Positions 52,301 to 60,986 are shown, counted from the first letter of the stretch. The stretch is DNA of 64,000 nucleotides from an uncultured Rhodospirillaceae bacterium (GCA_937927415.1 CALBDS010000003.1:372001-436000); one strand, 5' to 3'. Notes: a model not told the origin generated them from the sequence alone. Program-made: numbers and translations.

Positions 52301-53665
52301 ATGACCATCGACCAGAGCGAAGGCGACAGCAACACCTCCGCCCGGCGCGCCCGCTGGGCCGCCGATGCGGTGGGGCCGCGGTCGCGGGATCTGGTGGCGC
52401 GGGACGCCGGCGTGTTCCTGCGCCAAACCCTGTCCACCCCCTGCCTGTCGGCAGTGCGCAAGGCGGAAGGCATCTGGATCGAAGACGCCGACGGGCGCCG
52501 GTTCATGGATTTCCACGGCAACAGCGCCCACCACATCGGCTATGCCCACCCGCGGCTGGTGGCGGCACTGAAGCGGCAGATGGACGATCTCAGCTTTGCC
52601 CCCCGCCGCTTCACCTGCGAACCGGCGGTGGAACTGGCCGAACGGCTGGCGGCCAGCAGCCCCATGGGGCCGGGATCTAAGGTTCTGTTAGCGCCGGGCG
52701 GATCGGAAGCCATTGAAATTGCGCTGAAGATCGCCCGCCTCGCCACCGGACGGCACAAAACCCTGTCGTTCTGGGATGCCTTTCACGGTGCGGGTTTCGG
52801 GGCGGCCAGCGTCGGGGGGGAGGCGCTGTTCCGCTCCCACGGGATCGGCCCGCTGCTGCCGGGGACCGAGCATGTGGCGCCGTTCGCCTGTCTGCGCTGC
52901 CCCTACGGCTTTCCCAGCGCCAGCGCGCGGCCCGATCTCGACGCCTGCCGCATGGCGTGCGCGCGGATGCTGCGCTACGCGCTGGACAAGGAGGGCGACG
53001 TGGCGGCGGTGATCGCCGAGCCGGTGCGCGCCGTGCCCTATCTGCCGCCGCCGGGGTTCTGGGCAGCGGTGCGCGCCGCCTGCGACGCGGCGGGGGCGTT
53101 GCTGATCTTCGACGAGATCCCCACCGGGTTGGGCAAGACCGGCACCTTCTTCAGCCATGAACCCCATGGCGCCGTGCCCGACATGGTGGTGCTGGGCAAG
53201 GCGTTGGGTGGGGCCATGCTGCCGGTCGCCGCGGTGATCGCCCGCGACGGGCTGGATGTCGCCGCCGACCGCGCGATCGGCCATTACACCCACGAAAAGA
53301 ACCCGCTGCTGGCCCGCGCCGCCCTGACCACCCTGTCCATCATCGACGAGGACGGGCTGACCGGGCGCGCCGCCGACCTGGGCCGCCACGCGCAGACCCG
53401 GCTGTGGGATCTCGCCGCCCGTCACCGCTGCATCGCCGAGGTGCGGGGGGCGGGCCTGCTGCTGGGCATCGAACTGGTGGACACGGACGGCACCCCCGAT
53501 CCCGACCGCGCCGACGCCGTGCTGTATGCGTGCCTGGAAGCGGGGCTGAGTTTCAAGGTGACCATGGGCAACGTGCTCACCCTGTCGCCGCCGCTGACCA
53601 TCGGGCGTGACGATCTGGACCGGGCCATCGGGATCATCGGCGAGGCCTTGGCGCGGACGGAGTGA
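52301..53665 (+). CDS. Class-III-aminotransferase-fold PLP enzyme, probable (R)-1-hydroxy-2-aminoethylphosphonate ammonia-lyase (PbfA-like)
   Basis: A 454-residue PLP enzyme. Class III blocks are FMDFHGNSAHHIGYAHPRLV, GGSEAIEIALKIAR, DEIPTGLGKTGTFF and the PLP Lys in VLGKALGGAMLPVAAVI. The GNSAHHIGY segment and the context (after phnW, phnX and the flavoprotein) point to PbfA, which removes ammonia from hydroxylated AEP to give phosphonoacetaldehyde, over a normal transaminase. That assignment is inference; an ordinary aminotransferase cannot be excluded. AAGGA precedes the ATG. An IS3 remnant begins 10 bases after the stop. Confidence 0.8.
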   Translation: MTIDQSEGDSNTSARRARWAADAVGPRSRDLVARDAGVFLRQTLSTPCLSAVRKAEGIWIEDADGRRFMDFHGNSAHHIGYAHPRLVAALKRQMDDLSFAPRRFTCEPAVELAERLAASSPMGPGSKVLLAPGGSEAIEIALKIARLATGRHKTLSFWDAFHGAGFGAASVGGEALFRSHGIGPLLPGTEHVAPFACLRCPYGFPSASARPDLDACRMACARMLRYALDKEGDVAAVIAEPVRAVPYLPPPGFWAAVRAACDAAGALLIFDEIPTGLGKTGTFFSHEPHGAVPDMVVLGKALGGAMLPVAAVIARDGLDVAADRAIGHYTHEKNPLLARAALTTLSIIDEDGLTGRAADLGRHAQTRLWDLAARHRCIAEVRGAGLLLGIELVDTDGTPDPDRADAVLYACLEAGLSFKVTMGNVLTLSPPLTIGRDDLDRAIGIIGEALARTE

Positions 53666-53727
53666 TTGGGCTGCTGAACCACGCCGAGTTTGCCGGAGGC
53701 TCCATTTCTTAAGAGAATGAGGGCATC

Positions 53728-53853
53728 ATGACGAAACAGGCATCACCGAAATACGCCCCTGAAGTGCGCGAGCGCGCGGTGCGGATGGTATTCGATCACG
53801 AAGGCGAGCATGCCTCGCAGTGGGCGGCGATCAGTTCGATCGCGGCACAGTGA
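53728..53853 (+). pseudogene. IS3-family transposase OrfA, N-terminal fragment
   Basis: Forty-one codons beginning MTKQASPKYAPEVRERAVRM resemble the start of IS3-family OrfA (helix-turn-helix). The frame ends at a TGA after SSIAAQ, where full OrfA would continue with the second helix and leucine zipper. The rest is lost next to the nested element. Confidence 0.8.
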
Positions 53854-53869
53854 CCAGGGGCAGCCAAGG

Positions 53870-54103
53870 CGGATTCAAGTGGTCGTCGCAACATCCTCTT
53901 CTCGTCCTCCCTTATCGATGGATTGGAGCAGTTCGTCCAGCGCCTCAGCCGGAGTTTTCCAGCCGAGGGTTTTTGCGGGGTCTTGTGTTCAGGGCGATGG
54001 CAACGGCCGCCAGGGTATCGGCGTCATGCACGATGAGGTCGGTTCCTCCGCATCTTCATCGCAACCTCCTTCGTCAGGCTGTTGCGACGACCGCTTGAAT
54101 CCG
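53870..54103 (-). mobile_element. Miniature, internally deleted IS30-type element nested in the IS3 remnant
   Basis: It is bounded by 24-base inverted repeats, 53870-53893 and 54080-54103, with one mismatch (CGGATTCAAG, then T or C, then GGTCGTCGCAACA). About 234 bases long. Read on the minus strand it has a ribosome site AAGGAGG, an ATG at 54059 and five codons, then jumps straight to the C-terminal end of an IS30-like transposase. It is therefore a non-autonomous derivative that retains both ends and could in principle be moved by a full IS30 relative elsewhere in the genome. Confidence 0.75.
53875..54059 (-). pseudogene. IS30-family transposase, deleted and frameshifted
   Basis: The visible C-terminal part reads GTDLIVHDADTLAAVAIALN and then TRPRK, followed after a one-base shift in a run of five A by TLGWKTPAEALDELLQSI, the usual end of IS30-family transposases. 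The N-terminal stub MKMRR is out of frame with it. Most of the gene, including the catalytic core, is gone. Confidence 0.75.
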
Positions 54104-54420
54104 TCCAATACGTTGCCATTCGCTACACCGAGCGTCTCACCGACGCCGGCGTCGAACCCTCCGTCGGCAGCGTCGGCGATTCCTATGACAACGCCTTGGC
54201 CGAGACCATCAACGGCCTCTACAAGACCAAGGTGATCCGGCGCCGCGGGCCGTGGCGCACCCCGGAGGCCGTCGAGTTCGCCACCTTGGACTGGGGGGAC
54301 TGGTTCAATCACCGGCGCTTGCACGAACCCATCGGCAACATTCCTCCCGCCGAGGCCGAAGCGCGCTATTATGCCCAAACCGAGCACGTCGCCATGGCGG
54401 TGTCACTCAACCAAACCGGC
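54104..54420 (+). pseudogene. IS3-family transposase OrfB, C-terminal fragment
   Basis: The frame reads QYVAIRYTERLTDAGVEPSV, then GDSYDNALAETINGLYKTKV with the last acidic residue of the DDE triad, and WFNHRRLHEPIGNIPPAEAE. The first two thirds are missing. The expected stop after EHVAMA is lost (GTG TCA in place of a likely TGA), so the open frame runs on through the right end and antisense to the next gene. Confidence 0.82.
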
Positions 54421-54460
54421 CTCCGTCAATCCCGGTGCGGTTCAATACATTTTCAGGCTC

Positions 54461-55303
54461 TCAGCCCACCGGCAGGTCGCGGGCCGGTGGGCCGTCGTAG
54501 TCGAACAGCACGTCGGGGGGGATCGGCGACTTGTTGCGGGTGCCGCGCTGCATCTCCTCCAGCGCGTGCGCCATCAGCCCGACCATCCGGCCGAGGATGA
54601 ACAGACCGCGCGCATGCGGCGGCGTGAACCCAAGCTCCGCCAGCACCACCGCGGTCGCCCCGTCGATGTTGAGCGGGATGAGCCGCCCCTTGCGGCGCTT
54701 GAGTTCATCCTCGATCGCCTGGGCGATGCGGGCGAAGCGGCCCTCGATGACACCATCGGCGCGGGCCTCACGCATCAGCTCCATCAACCGCGCGGCGCGC
54801 GGGTCAACCGGGTGCAGGTGCTTGCCGTAGCCGGCGACGAACTTCTCGCCAACGGCTTCACGCCGGTCGAATTCGCCCGCCACCACGCGCTCGACATCGC
54901 CGTCGCCGTCGATGCGGGCGGCCAGCTTCAGAAACATCTCCATGCACTGCTGCCCGGCCCCGCCGTGGTGGTCGCCCAGCAGCGCGATGGAGGCCGACAG
55001 CACGCCGTTGATGCCAATGCCGCAGGTGGCGGCCATGTGCGCGGTGGCAGCCGACGGCGACAGCGGCCCGTGATCGACCGAGGCGACCAGCGCCGCCTCC
55101 AGCAGCCGCGCCTGGGCCGGGGTCGGCAGTTCGCCGCGCAGCATCAGCCACGTGGTGGAGGCGAAGTCCAGCCCACCGATCACCTGCTCGATGGGGTAGC
55201 CGCGCAGCCGCACCACGCCCGGCTGAAGCTCGGTGACGCCGCTCTTCCAATGGCGGCGCAGTGCCGCGGCATCGATCGCACCCTTGTCCGTCGCCCCGCT
55301 CAT
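54461..55303 (-). CDS. Short citrate-synthase-fold enzyme, citryl-CoA lyase type
   Basis: A 280-residue protein with only the small half of a citrate synthase, as in citryl-CoA lyases. The three catalytic positions are recognisable: His in LLGDHHGGAGQQCMEMF, His in GYGKHLHPVDPRAARLME and Asp in PLNIDGATAVVLAELGF. It would split (or make) a 3-hydroxy-acyl-CoA such as citryl- or citramalyl-CoA into acetyl-CoA and a 2-oxoacid. It starts one base after the CoA-transferase stop, so the two probably form one pathway: activate an acid to its CoA ester, then cleave it. Substrate unknown. Confidence 0.82.
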   Translation of the reverse strand: MSGATDKGAIDAAALRRHWKSGVTELQPGVVRLRGYPIEQVIGGLDFASTTWLMLRGELPTPAQARLLEAALVASVDHGPLSPSAATAHMAATCGIGINGVLSASIALLGDHHGGAGQQCMEMFLKLAARIDGDGDVERVVAGEFDRREAVGEKFVAGYGKHLHPVDPRAARLMELMREARADGVIEGRFARIAQAIEDELKRRKGRLIPLNIDGATAVVLAELGFTPPHARGLFILGRMVGLMAHALEEMQRGTRNKSPIPPDVLFDYDGPPARDLPVG

Positions 55304-55304
55304 G

Positions 55305-56510
55305 TCAGATCACTCCCTTGTCCTTGAGGGCGGCCAGATCGCCCTCGCCATAGCCGAGTTCGCCCAGGATCGCCGCGGTGTCGGCGCCCAGCGTCGGCGG
55401 CGGGCCGCTCACGTCCGGGTCGCCGCTGGCCAGCCGGAAGCCGCTGCGCGTGATGCTGAGGTCGCGCCCCAGCCCGGGCACCGCGCCGGTGGTCTTGACG
55501 AAGCCGCGCCCGCGCACCTGTTCGTGTTCGAGGATCTCCGGCACGCCGAGAATCCGGCCGGCCGGCACATGCGCTTCGTTGAGCAACGCCTCCCACTCGA
55601 TGGCCGACTTGGCGGCCAGCGCCTTTTCCAGTTCGGCCTTCAACTCGGCGCGATGCTCCATGCGCGATTCACGATGGGTAAACAGCGGGTTGTCCGCCAG
55701 GTCCGGGCGCCCGACGACGGCGCACAGTGCCTTGTACTGGTCGTCCTTGTTGGCCGAGATGTTGAGCAGGCCGTCGGCGGTGTGGAAAGCACCGGACGGG
55801 CTGGCGGTGCTGTTTTCATTGCCGTGCGGCTGCGGTGCCCGCCCGGTCAGCAGATAGCCGCCGGTCGCCCAGCCCATCGCGTGCAGCGAGGCTTCGAGCA
55901 GCGACAGGTCAATGATTTCGCCCTTGCCGGTCTGTTCGCGGCGGTACAGCGCGGCGACGACGGCGAATGCCGCGGTAAGGCCGCCCACCGTGTCGCACAC
56001 CGGGAAGCCGACCCGCAGCGGCGCCGTCTGTGCATCGCCGGTGACGCTCATCATACCGGTCAGGCCCTGGATGATCTGGTCATAGGCCGGGTTGTCGCGC
56101 ATCGGCCCGTCCTGCCCGAAGCCGGAGATGGCGCAATAGACCAGCCGCGGGTTGTGGTGCTCCAGCAGGTGTTCCGGTCCGAGGCCCAGGCGCTTCATCA
56201 CGCCCGGCCGGAAGTTCTCCAGCAGCACGTCGGAGCGTTCCACCAGCCGGCGGAAGATGACACGCCCCTCCTCCGTCTTCAGGTTCAGCGTGATCGACTT
56301 CTTGCCGGCGTTCTGGGTCAGGAACCCGGTGCCCATGCCAAGCCGGCTCAACGCCGGATCGGTGCCGAACTGGCGGGCGAGATCGCCGGAACCGGGCACC
56401 TCCACCTTGATCACCGTGGCGCCGAGCTGGGCCAGTTGGTTGGAACAGAAAGGCCCCGACAGCACGTTGGTCTGGTCGAGTACCGTCACGCCTTCAAGCA
56501 GGTTCGCCAT
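55305..56510 (-). CDS. CaiB/BaiF family (class III) CoA-transferase
   Basis: A 401-residue enzyme that moves CoA between carboxylic acids. The N-terminal VTVLDQTNVLSGPFCSNQLA and TVIKVEVPGSGD, LNLKTEEGR, then LLENFRPGVMKRLGL, are typical. The catalytic Asp173 lies in GFPVCDTVGGLTAAF. A possible substrate group is di- or tricarboxylic acids, given the citryl-CoA-lyase-like partner downstream. GGAGGAAACAACC precedes the ATG at 56510; a frame extension to 56594 is not supported. Confidence 0.9.
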   Translation of the reverse strand: MANLLEGVTVLDQTNVLSGPFCSNQLAQLGATVIKVEVPGSGDLARQFGTDPALSRLGMGTGFLTQNAGKKSITLNLKTEEGRVIFRRLVERSDVLLENFRPGVMKRLGLGPEHLLEHHNPRLVYCAISGFGQDGPMRDNPAYDQIIQGLTGMMSVTGDAQTAPLRVGFPVCDTVGGLTAAFAVVAALYRREQTGKGEIIDLSLLEASLHAMGWATGGYLLTGRAPQPHGNENSTASPSGAFHTADGLLNISANKDDQYKALCAVVGRPDLADNPLFTHRESRMEHRAELKAELEKALAAKSAIEWEALLNEAHVPAGRILGVPEILEHEQVRGRGFVKTTGAVPGLGRDLSITRSGFRLASGDPDVSGPPPTLGADTAAILGELGYGEGDLAALKDKGVI

Positions 56511-56617
56511 GGTTGTTTCCTCCGCCGGCCAGGGGCGGGCCGGTTCCCCGGCCGGCCCCTGGCGGCACACTGCTAAGTAATAGGACTGGGCCAATGAATA
56601 ATAGGACCGGGATCGTT

Positions 56618-58990
56618 TCAGCGGTGCGGGTCGGCGTGCCGACGCCGGTCGGACGGGCCTCCGGTGCGGCGCGCCGCCGCGCCGCGTCTGGGCGGACGCA
56701 CACGGAACAGCAGCGCAAAGACGATGACCACCACACCGATCCAGGCAATGGTGGACGCATCGCTGCCGACCAGCACCAGCGCCTGACCGACCACGATCGG
56801 TCCGGCGACGTGGCCCATGCGCTCCAGGAAGCGGTAGGTGGCGGCAACGCGGGCCGAGCCGACCTCGCGCGCGATCGCCAGTTCGGCGACGTGGGTGACC
56901 ACCGGCGCGTTGACGAAGCCGTGCGCCGCGCCGATCACCAGCACCGCGACGATCATCATGGCGGTGACCAGGATCTCGTGGTTCGGCTCACCGGCCAGAC
57001 CCGGCCAGGCGGTGGCACCGATCAGCAGCAGGCCGATGCCGCTGATGAAGCTGCCGATGAACAGCACGCGCCGCGTCTCGCCGATGCGGTCGACGATGCG
57101 GGACACGATCGGGCTCGTCGTCAGCATGCCGGCGGCGTAGAACATGATGATCTGGCCGATGTCCTCGGCCGACATCCCCTGCTGGCTCAGCAGCAGGGGC
57201 AGCGCGAACAGGATGATGCCGGTCATCACCGCCTTGTTGGGGATACCGACCAGGAAGGTCGCCCGGATGAAGGCGAGGCTGGTCAGGGCGCGCGTGGTAT
57301 TGCGCCCGAGTTCGCGCAGCGCATAGGACAGCCCGCCGCCGGCAATGGTGATCGGCCGCGCCAGCGCCGGCAGCAGCCCCTGGGCGAACGCCAGCAGCAT
57401 CAGGGCGATGCCGGCCGACAGCAGGAACACGCCCTGCGCGCCCAGGTGCTCCACCAGCAACGAGCCGAGCGCGATGCCGGCGATCATGCCGGTGTTGAAG
57501 CCGTAGACGACGATCGCGGTGCCGCGGGTGCGGTGGCCGACCGCCGCCACTTCCAGAATGTAGGACTGCACGCCGATCAGGATCATGCCCTGGCCGATGC
57601 CGACCATGAAACGCGCCAGCCCCATCGCCAGTGCGTCCAGAGTGAGCGCCATCAGCCCCATGCCGGCCGCCACCAGCGCGGCGCCGATGGTGACCAGCGG
57701 CTTCGGCCCGTAGCGTCCGGCGATCTGCCCCGACGGCACCAGGATCAGCGCGAAGCCGAAGAAGTACGTCATGAACAGCGCCGAAGCCACGCCGGGCGGC
57801 AGGCCGGAGCCGGCGGCCACGTCCTTCAACAGCGCCGGCAGGAAGGAATAGCCCATGTTCTCGATCAGCACCGCCAGGAAGAACACCGGCTTGACGCGTT
57901 CCAGCGTCGCCTCGCCCAGTTCGCGCGCTCTGGTGCGCAGGCCGAGCAAGCGGCTGCCGTCGGTGCGCAGCGCGCCGACCATTTGCTGGAAAAGCTGCGC
58001 GAGAAAGCCGGCGGCGGCCAGCAGAACGGCGAAATTCTTGACCGTGCGCCGCAGGTCCGCCCGTTCCAGCAGCACCAGCGGAGAGGTCCGCACCACCACC
58101 TCGTCCAGCCCCGACGCCGACGCAGCGACCACGCGGTGATCGTGGGCCAGCGCCGTCTCCGCCCAAGCTTCGCCGATGCGGTCCGCCTCCGCATGGGCGA
58201 CGATCCGACCGTCACGCAGCACCGCGGCCTCCACCCCGGCCACCGCCACGCCGTCCAGCAGGCCCGTCACCGCCACCGGAGACGCCCCGGCAGCACCTTC
58301 GGCAAGCTGCTGGCCGATCAGCGCCGACAGGACGCGCGCCTTGGTGTCGAGGCTGTCGAGATGCAGGCCTGCCAGCGTGCCGCCGACCAGCACCGCCATC
58401 GATACGAACAGCAGGCCGCCGGCAGCGAACGGCCCCCGCTCGCCAAACCACCCCCGCATCGCGACGGCAAGCCCCGCGGCCACCACGGACAGCACCGCCA
58501 TCATCACCAACAGCCCTGCGAACGGGCGGTCGAGCGCGCCCTCGGTGTCATCCTCCACCGCGACGGCAAGGCGCCGGCCGTCGCTCAGCGCCACGGTCGC
58601 CGTTGCCGCCGGAACGTCCGCCGCGGTGCCGAAGCCCGGTCCGGCGGCGGCCAGCGTGCGGCCGTCGGCGTCGGTGAGCGTGACCGAGCGGACCGACGGA
58701 TCGGCGTGCGCGACAATCGCCGCGCGCCGCACCACCGTGGTGGCGTCGTCCGTCCTGACCCCGGCGGCATCGCGGTCGGCAGCAAGGCCGACTCCCAGAA
58801 TCGTCGCCAGCGCCGCGGCGCGCTCGTCACGCACGCCCGGCCAAGCGCGTTCCGCCTCAGCATAGCCCACGTAGACGAGCAGTATTGCCGACAATAGGGA
58901 GACCGCCAACGCCGACAGGAAGTCAACGACCCCCCGCCGCATCCCCAGCGGAGCCCGATCAGTGATCGCGGTGGTGCCGGACACAGACAT
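56618..58990 (-). CDS. MFS transporter with two N-terminal sensor-like extracytoplasmic domains
   Basis: A 790-residue membrane protein. A first helix (about 20-42) is followed by roughly 110 residues with a Cache-like core (VRSVTLTDADGRTLAAAGPG). Two helices then precede a second extracytoplasmic domain of similar size (GVEAAVLRDGRIVAHAEADR), and another helix near 310-330. From about residue 345 there is a complete 12-helix MFS carrier (VFFLAVLIENMGYSFLPALL, PSGQIAGRYGPKPLVTIGAA, GETRRVLFIGSF). AAGGA lies before the ATG at 58990. Sensor-carrier fusions are rare; it may be a transporter gated by an external signal or a transceptor. Confidence 0.85.
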   Translation of the reverse strand: MSVSGTTAITDRAPLGMRRGVVDFLSALAVSLLSAILLVYVGYAEAERAWPGVRDERAAALATILGVGLAADRDAAGVRTDDATTVVRRAAIVAHADPSVRSVTLTDADGRTLAAAGPGFGTAADVPAATATVALSDGRRLAVAVEDDTEGALDRPFAGLLVMMAVLSVVAAGLAVAMRGWFGERGPFAAGGLLFVSMAVLVGGTLAGLHLDSLDTKARVLSALIGQQLAEGAAGASPVAVTGLLDGVAVAGVEAAVLRDGRIVAHAEADRIGEAWAETALAHDHRVVAASASGLDEVVVRTSPLVLLERADLRRTVKNFAVLLAAAGFLAQLFQQMVGALRTDGSRLLGLRTRARELGEATLERVKPVFFLAVLIENMGYSFLPALLKDVAAGSGLPPGVASALFMTYFFGFALILVPSGQIAGRYGPKPLVTIGAALVAAGMGLMALTLDALAMGLARFMVGIGQGMILIGVQSYILEVAAVGHRTRGTAIVVYGFNTGMIAGIALGSLLVEHLGAQGVFLLSAGIALMLLAFAQGLLPALARPITIAGGGLSYALRELGRNTTRALTSLAFIRATFLVGIPNKAVMTGIILFALPLLLSQQGMSAEDIGQIIMFYAAGMLTTSPIVSRIVDRIGETRRVLFIGSFISGIGLLLIGATAWPGLAGEPNHEILVTAMMIVAVLVIGAAHGFVNAPVVTHVAELAIAREVGSARVAATYRFLERMGHVAGPIVVGQALVLVGSDASTIAWIGVVVIVFALLFRVRPPRRGAAARRTGGPSDRRRHADPHR

Positions 58991-59363
58991 GATGTCCTTT
59001 GCCTCCATCGGCCGGGAGCAGCCGACCCTGCCGTCGATGGCCTGCACCGACACGTTCCGTTCCCTTCGCGCGTTGCGAACAGGCCCGCTGCGATTCCACC
59101 ACCGGGATTCAGCGTGATCCCCTCGATTGCCACCACGGGACGACAATATTACGCGACGGTCACGCGACGGTTATGGCGCGTCGAATGACTGTAATCAAGA
59201 TAATTTACCTGAAATTAGGTATGCCGCCTATGGATGATCTGAAATCGTCTTCAATCCGAAGGAATGCTGCATACCAATGTATTTATCTGCGTATTTATTT
59301 GCTCGGTGGTCCATGCGGAAAGCGGGTGGCAACGTGTTTGCCACGCCGGCGTCGGCAGAGGGG
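58991..59363. other. 373-base intergenic region upstream of the sensor-MFS gene
   Basis: No gene is evident. The part 59150-59330 is distinctly AT-rich and is probably the promoter region of the minus-strand MFS-CoA-transferase-lyase group. It contains two direct copies of ACGCGACGGT (59151-59160 and 59162-59171), 11 bases apart start to start, and an imperfect dyad ACCTGAAATTAGGT near 59207. I could not fix a convincing -35/-10 pair. Confidence 0.5.
59151..59171. repeat. Two ACGCGACGGT direct repeats one helical turn apart
   Basis: Exact ten-base copies at 59151-59160 and 59162-59171. Their spacing puts both on one face of the DNA, as for a regulator that binds direct repeats. They lie about 160 bases upstream of the sensor-MFS ATG. 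Confidence 0.45.
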
Positions 59364-60986
59364 CTACCCGCGCCCTCCGACCAAGCGGCCGAACAGGCGG
59401 GACAACCCGCGCCGCCCGGCGGTATCCGGCACCGCCGGCAGCGGTGCTGCGGCTGCCGGGAACAGCCCCGGCTCCCGGTCACGCAACGCCGTCACGATGT
59501 CGATGAATGCCTCGACGACGACCGGATCAAAATCGCTCCCCGCCCGTTCCCCCATCCACAAGATCGCTTCGTCGATCGGCCATGCCTTGCGGTAATGACG
59601 ATCGGAGATGAGCGCGTCGAACACGTCGGCCACGGCGGTGATGCGCGCCGCCAGTGGGATCCGCTCGCCCTTCAGGCCGTCGGGATAGCCCGACCCGTCG
59701 TAACGCTCGTGGTGCCCACGCGCGATTGCCGCCCCCATTGACAGGAAGCTGCGTCCGCGCAACGGGCGCGCCGCCTCCAGCAGGACCCGGTGGCCGACCT
59801 CGGCGTGGCGGTAGATGAGATTGAGATCTTCCTCGACCAGCTCTCCGGGGATGGTCAGGATCTCGTCCGGCACGCAGATCATGCCGACGTCGTGCAGCAT
59901 GCTGGCCAACCCGATGGTCGCCACGAAGGTGTCGTCCATCATGCCCGGGAAGGCGTCGCGGCGCAGCAGTTCGCGGGCCGTCTCGGTGGTCAGCCGCTCG
60001 ATGCGGGGCAGGTGGCCGGTCGAGCCATAGTCCTTGTACTCGGCGAGCGTGGCGAGCGCCAGCACCGAAGCCTTCTGCGCCGCGTTCAACTCCTCCAGCA
60101 GGCGGATGTTCTCGAACGCGATTTCCGCCTTGTTGCGGAAGATTTCAAGGAACTGCCATTCGAACGCGGTGGACGCGAACCGTCCCTCGACCAGGATCAC
60201 GCCGGTGATGTCGCCGTGACTGCGCAGCCGGAGCACGCAATGGTCGGGCTTCAGCACCGTGTCGCTGTCGCTGGCCGCGTTCAGCGTCTCGAGTGCTGCG
60301 ACCACGCGGGCCTGCACGTCCGGCGGCACGTCGGCCCCGGATCGGCCGGAAAAGCGCCCCGTTCCGGCCCGCACCACGAGCTGCGTCGCCGCCGGGGGCT
60401 CCTCGAACGTCATCAGCAGCGCATCGCGCCCGACCCCCGGCAGGGCGACCAGCTGTGGCAGCACGCAGCTGTAGAACTGCTCCGGCGTGCGCAACTGCAC
60501 CAGCCCGGCGGTCGCCATCAGGAAACGGGCCAGCCCGGTGCGTTTGGTGGCCAGCGCCACGATGCTGGCGTACGTGCGCAGCGCGCCGGTCAGCGAGGCC
60601 CACACCTGATCGGCCCCGGTGCCCGACTTCAGTCGGTAGTCGTGGATGTCATGGCTGGCCATCAGCGTGCGCTCGGGCGCGATCTCCGGATGGCCGGTGC
60701 GGACGATGATCCGGACCCGCTGGTTGCTCAGGTCGCCGCGCACGTGGGCGATCAGGTCGAGCCCGGCCTGCGGCGTCTCCAGCATCAGTTCGGTTACCAC
60801 CACCACGATCGCCCGGTGGCGCGTCAGCAGGTCGCGGGCTTCGGCGGCGGATCGTGCCGTCAGCAGGTCGAGACCGCGCCCATCGAAGATGAACCCGGAC
60901 AGCGCCGCGCGCGTCTCGGCCTGGACGCGGTCGTCGGGATCGACCACCAGAACGGTCCACGGCGGGAGGGCATCATGGTCCGTCAT
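59364..60986 (-). CDS. Response regulator with DUF3369 and HD-GYP output, Glu at acceptor position
   Basis: A 540-residue protein. Residues about 10-135 are a receiver domain (acidic pocket VVDPDD, Thr in IIVRTGH, Lys in YRLKSG). The usual phospho-acceptor Asp is replaced by Glu66 in VTELMLET, aligned with the LDVVMET typical of this family. A DUF3369-type domain follows (about 150-310). The C-terminal HD-GYP domain has SMLHDVGMICVPDEIL and HHERYDGSGYPDGL, so cyclic-di-GMP hydrolysis looks possible. The Glu may mimic the phosphorylated state. It lies 84 bases after a chemoreceptor gene on the same strand. Confidence 0.88.
   Translation of the reverse strand: MTDHDALPPWTVLVVDPDDRVQAETRAALSGFIFDGRGLDLLTARSAAEARDLLTRHRAIVVVVTELMLETPQAGLDLIAHVRGDLSNQRVRIIVRTGHPEIAPERTLMASHDIHDYRLKSGTGADQVWASLTGALRTYASIVALATKRTGLARFLMATAGLVQLRTPEQFYSCVLPQLVALPGVGRDALLMTFEEPPAATQLVVRAGTGRFSGRSGADVPPDVQARVVAALETLNAASDSDTVLKPDHCVLRLRSHGDITGVILVEGRFASTAFEWQFLEIFRNKAEIAFENIRLLEELNAAQKASVLALATLAEYKDYGSTGHLPRIERLTTETARELLRRDAFPGMMDDTFVATIGLASMLHDVGMICVPDEILTIPGELVEEDLNLIYRHAEVGHRVLLEAARPLRGRSFLSMGAAIARGHHERYDGSGYPDGLKGERIPLAARITAVADVFDALISDRHYRKAWPIDEAILWMGERAGSDFDPVVVEAFIDIVTALRDREPGLFPAAAAPLPAVPDTAGRRGLSRLFGRLVGGRG

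Larger units (their letters stand above)
53675..54444 (+). mobile_element. IS3-family element remnant
   Basis: Both ends survive. The left end 53675-53703 starts TGAACCACGCCGAGTTTGCC, and the right end 54419-54444, read on the minus strand, starts TGAACCGCACCGGGATTGAC. The two match at most positions and share CGGAGGC. Inside are the start of orfA, a nested IS30-type mini-element and the end of orfB. About 770 bases remain of an element normally near 1.2-1.4 kb, so it cannot transpose. I see no clean target duplication (CTGC on the left, ATAC on the right). Confidence 0.85.

Noticed and set aside
54421..54600. The OrfB reading frame continuing past the IS3 right end
   Set aside because: The extension arises from loss of the normal stop and runs antisense to the citryl-CoA-lyase-like gene; it is not a real coding part.
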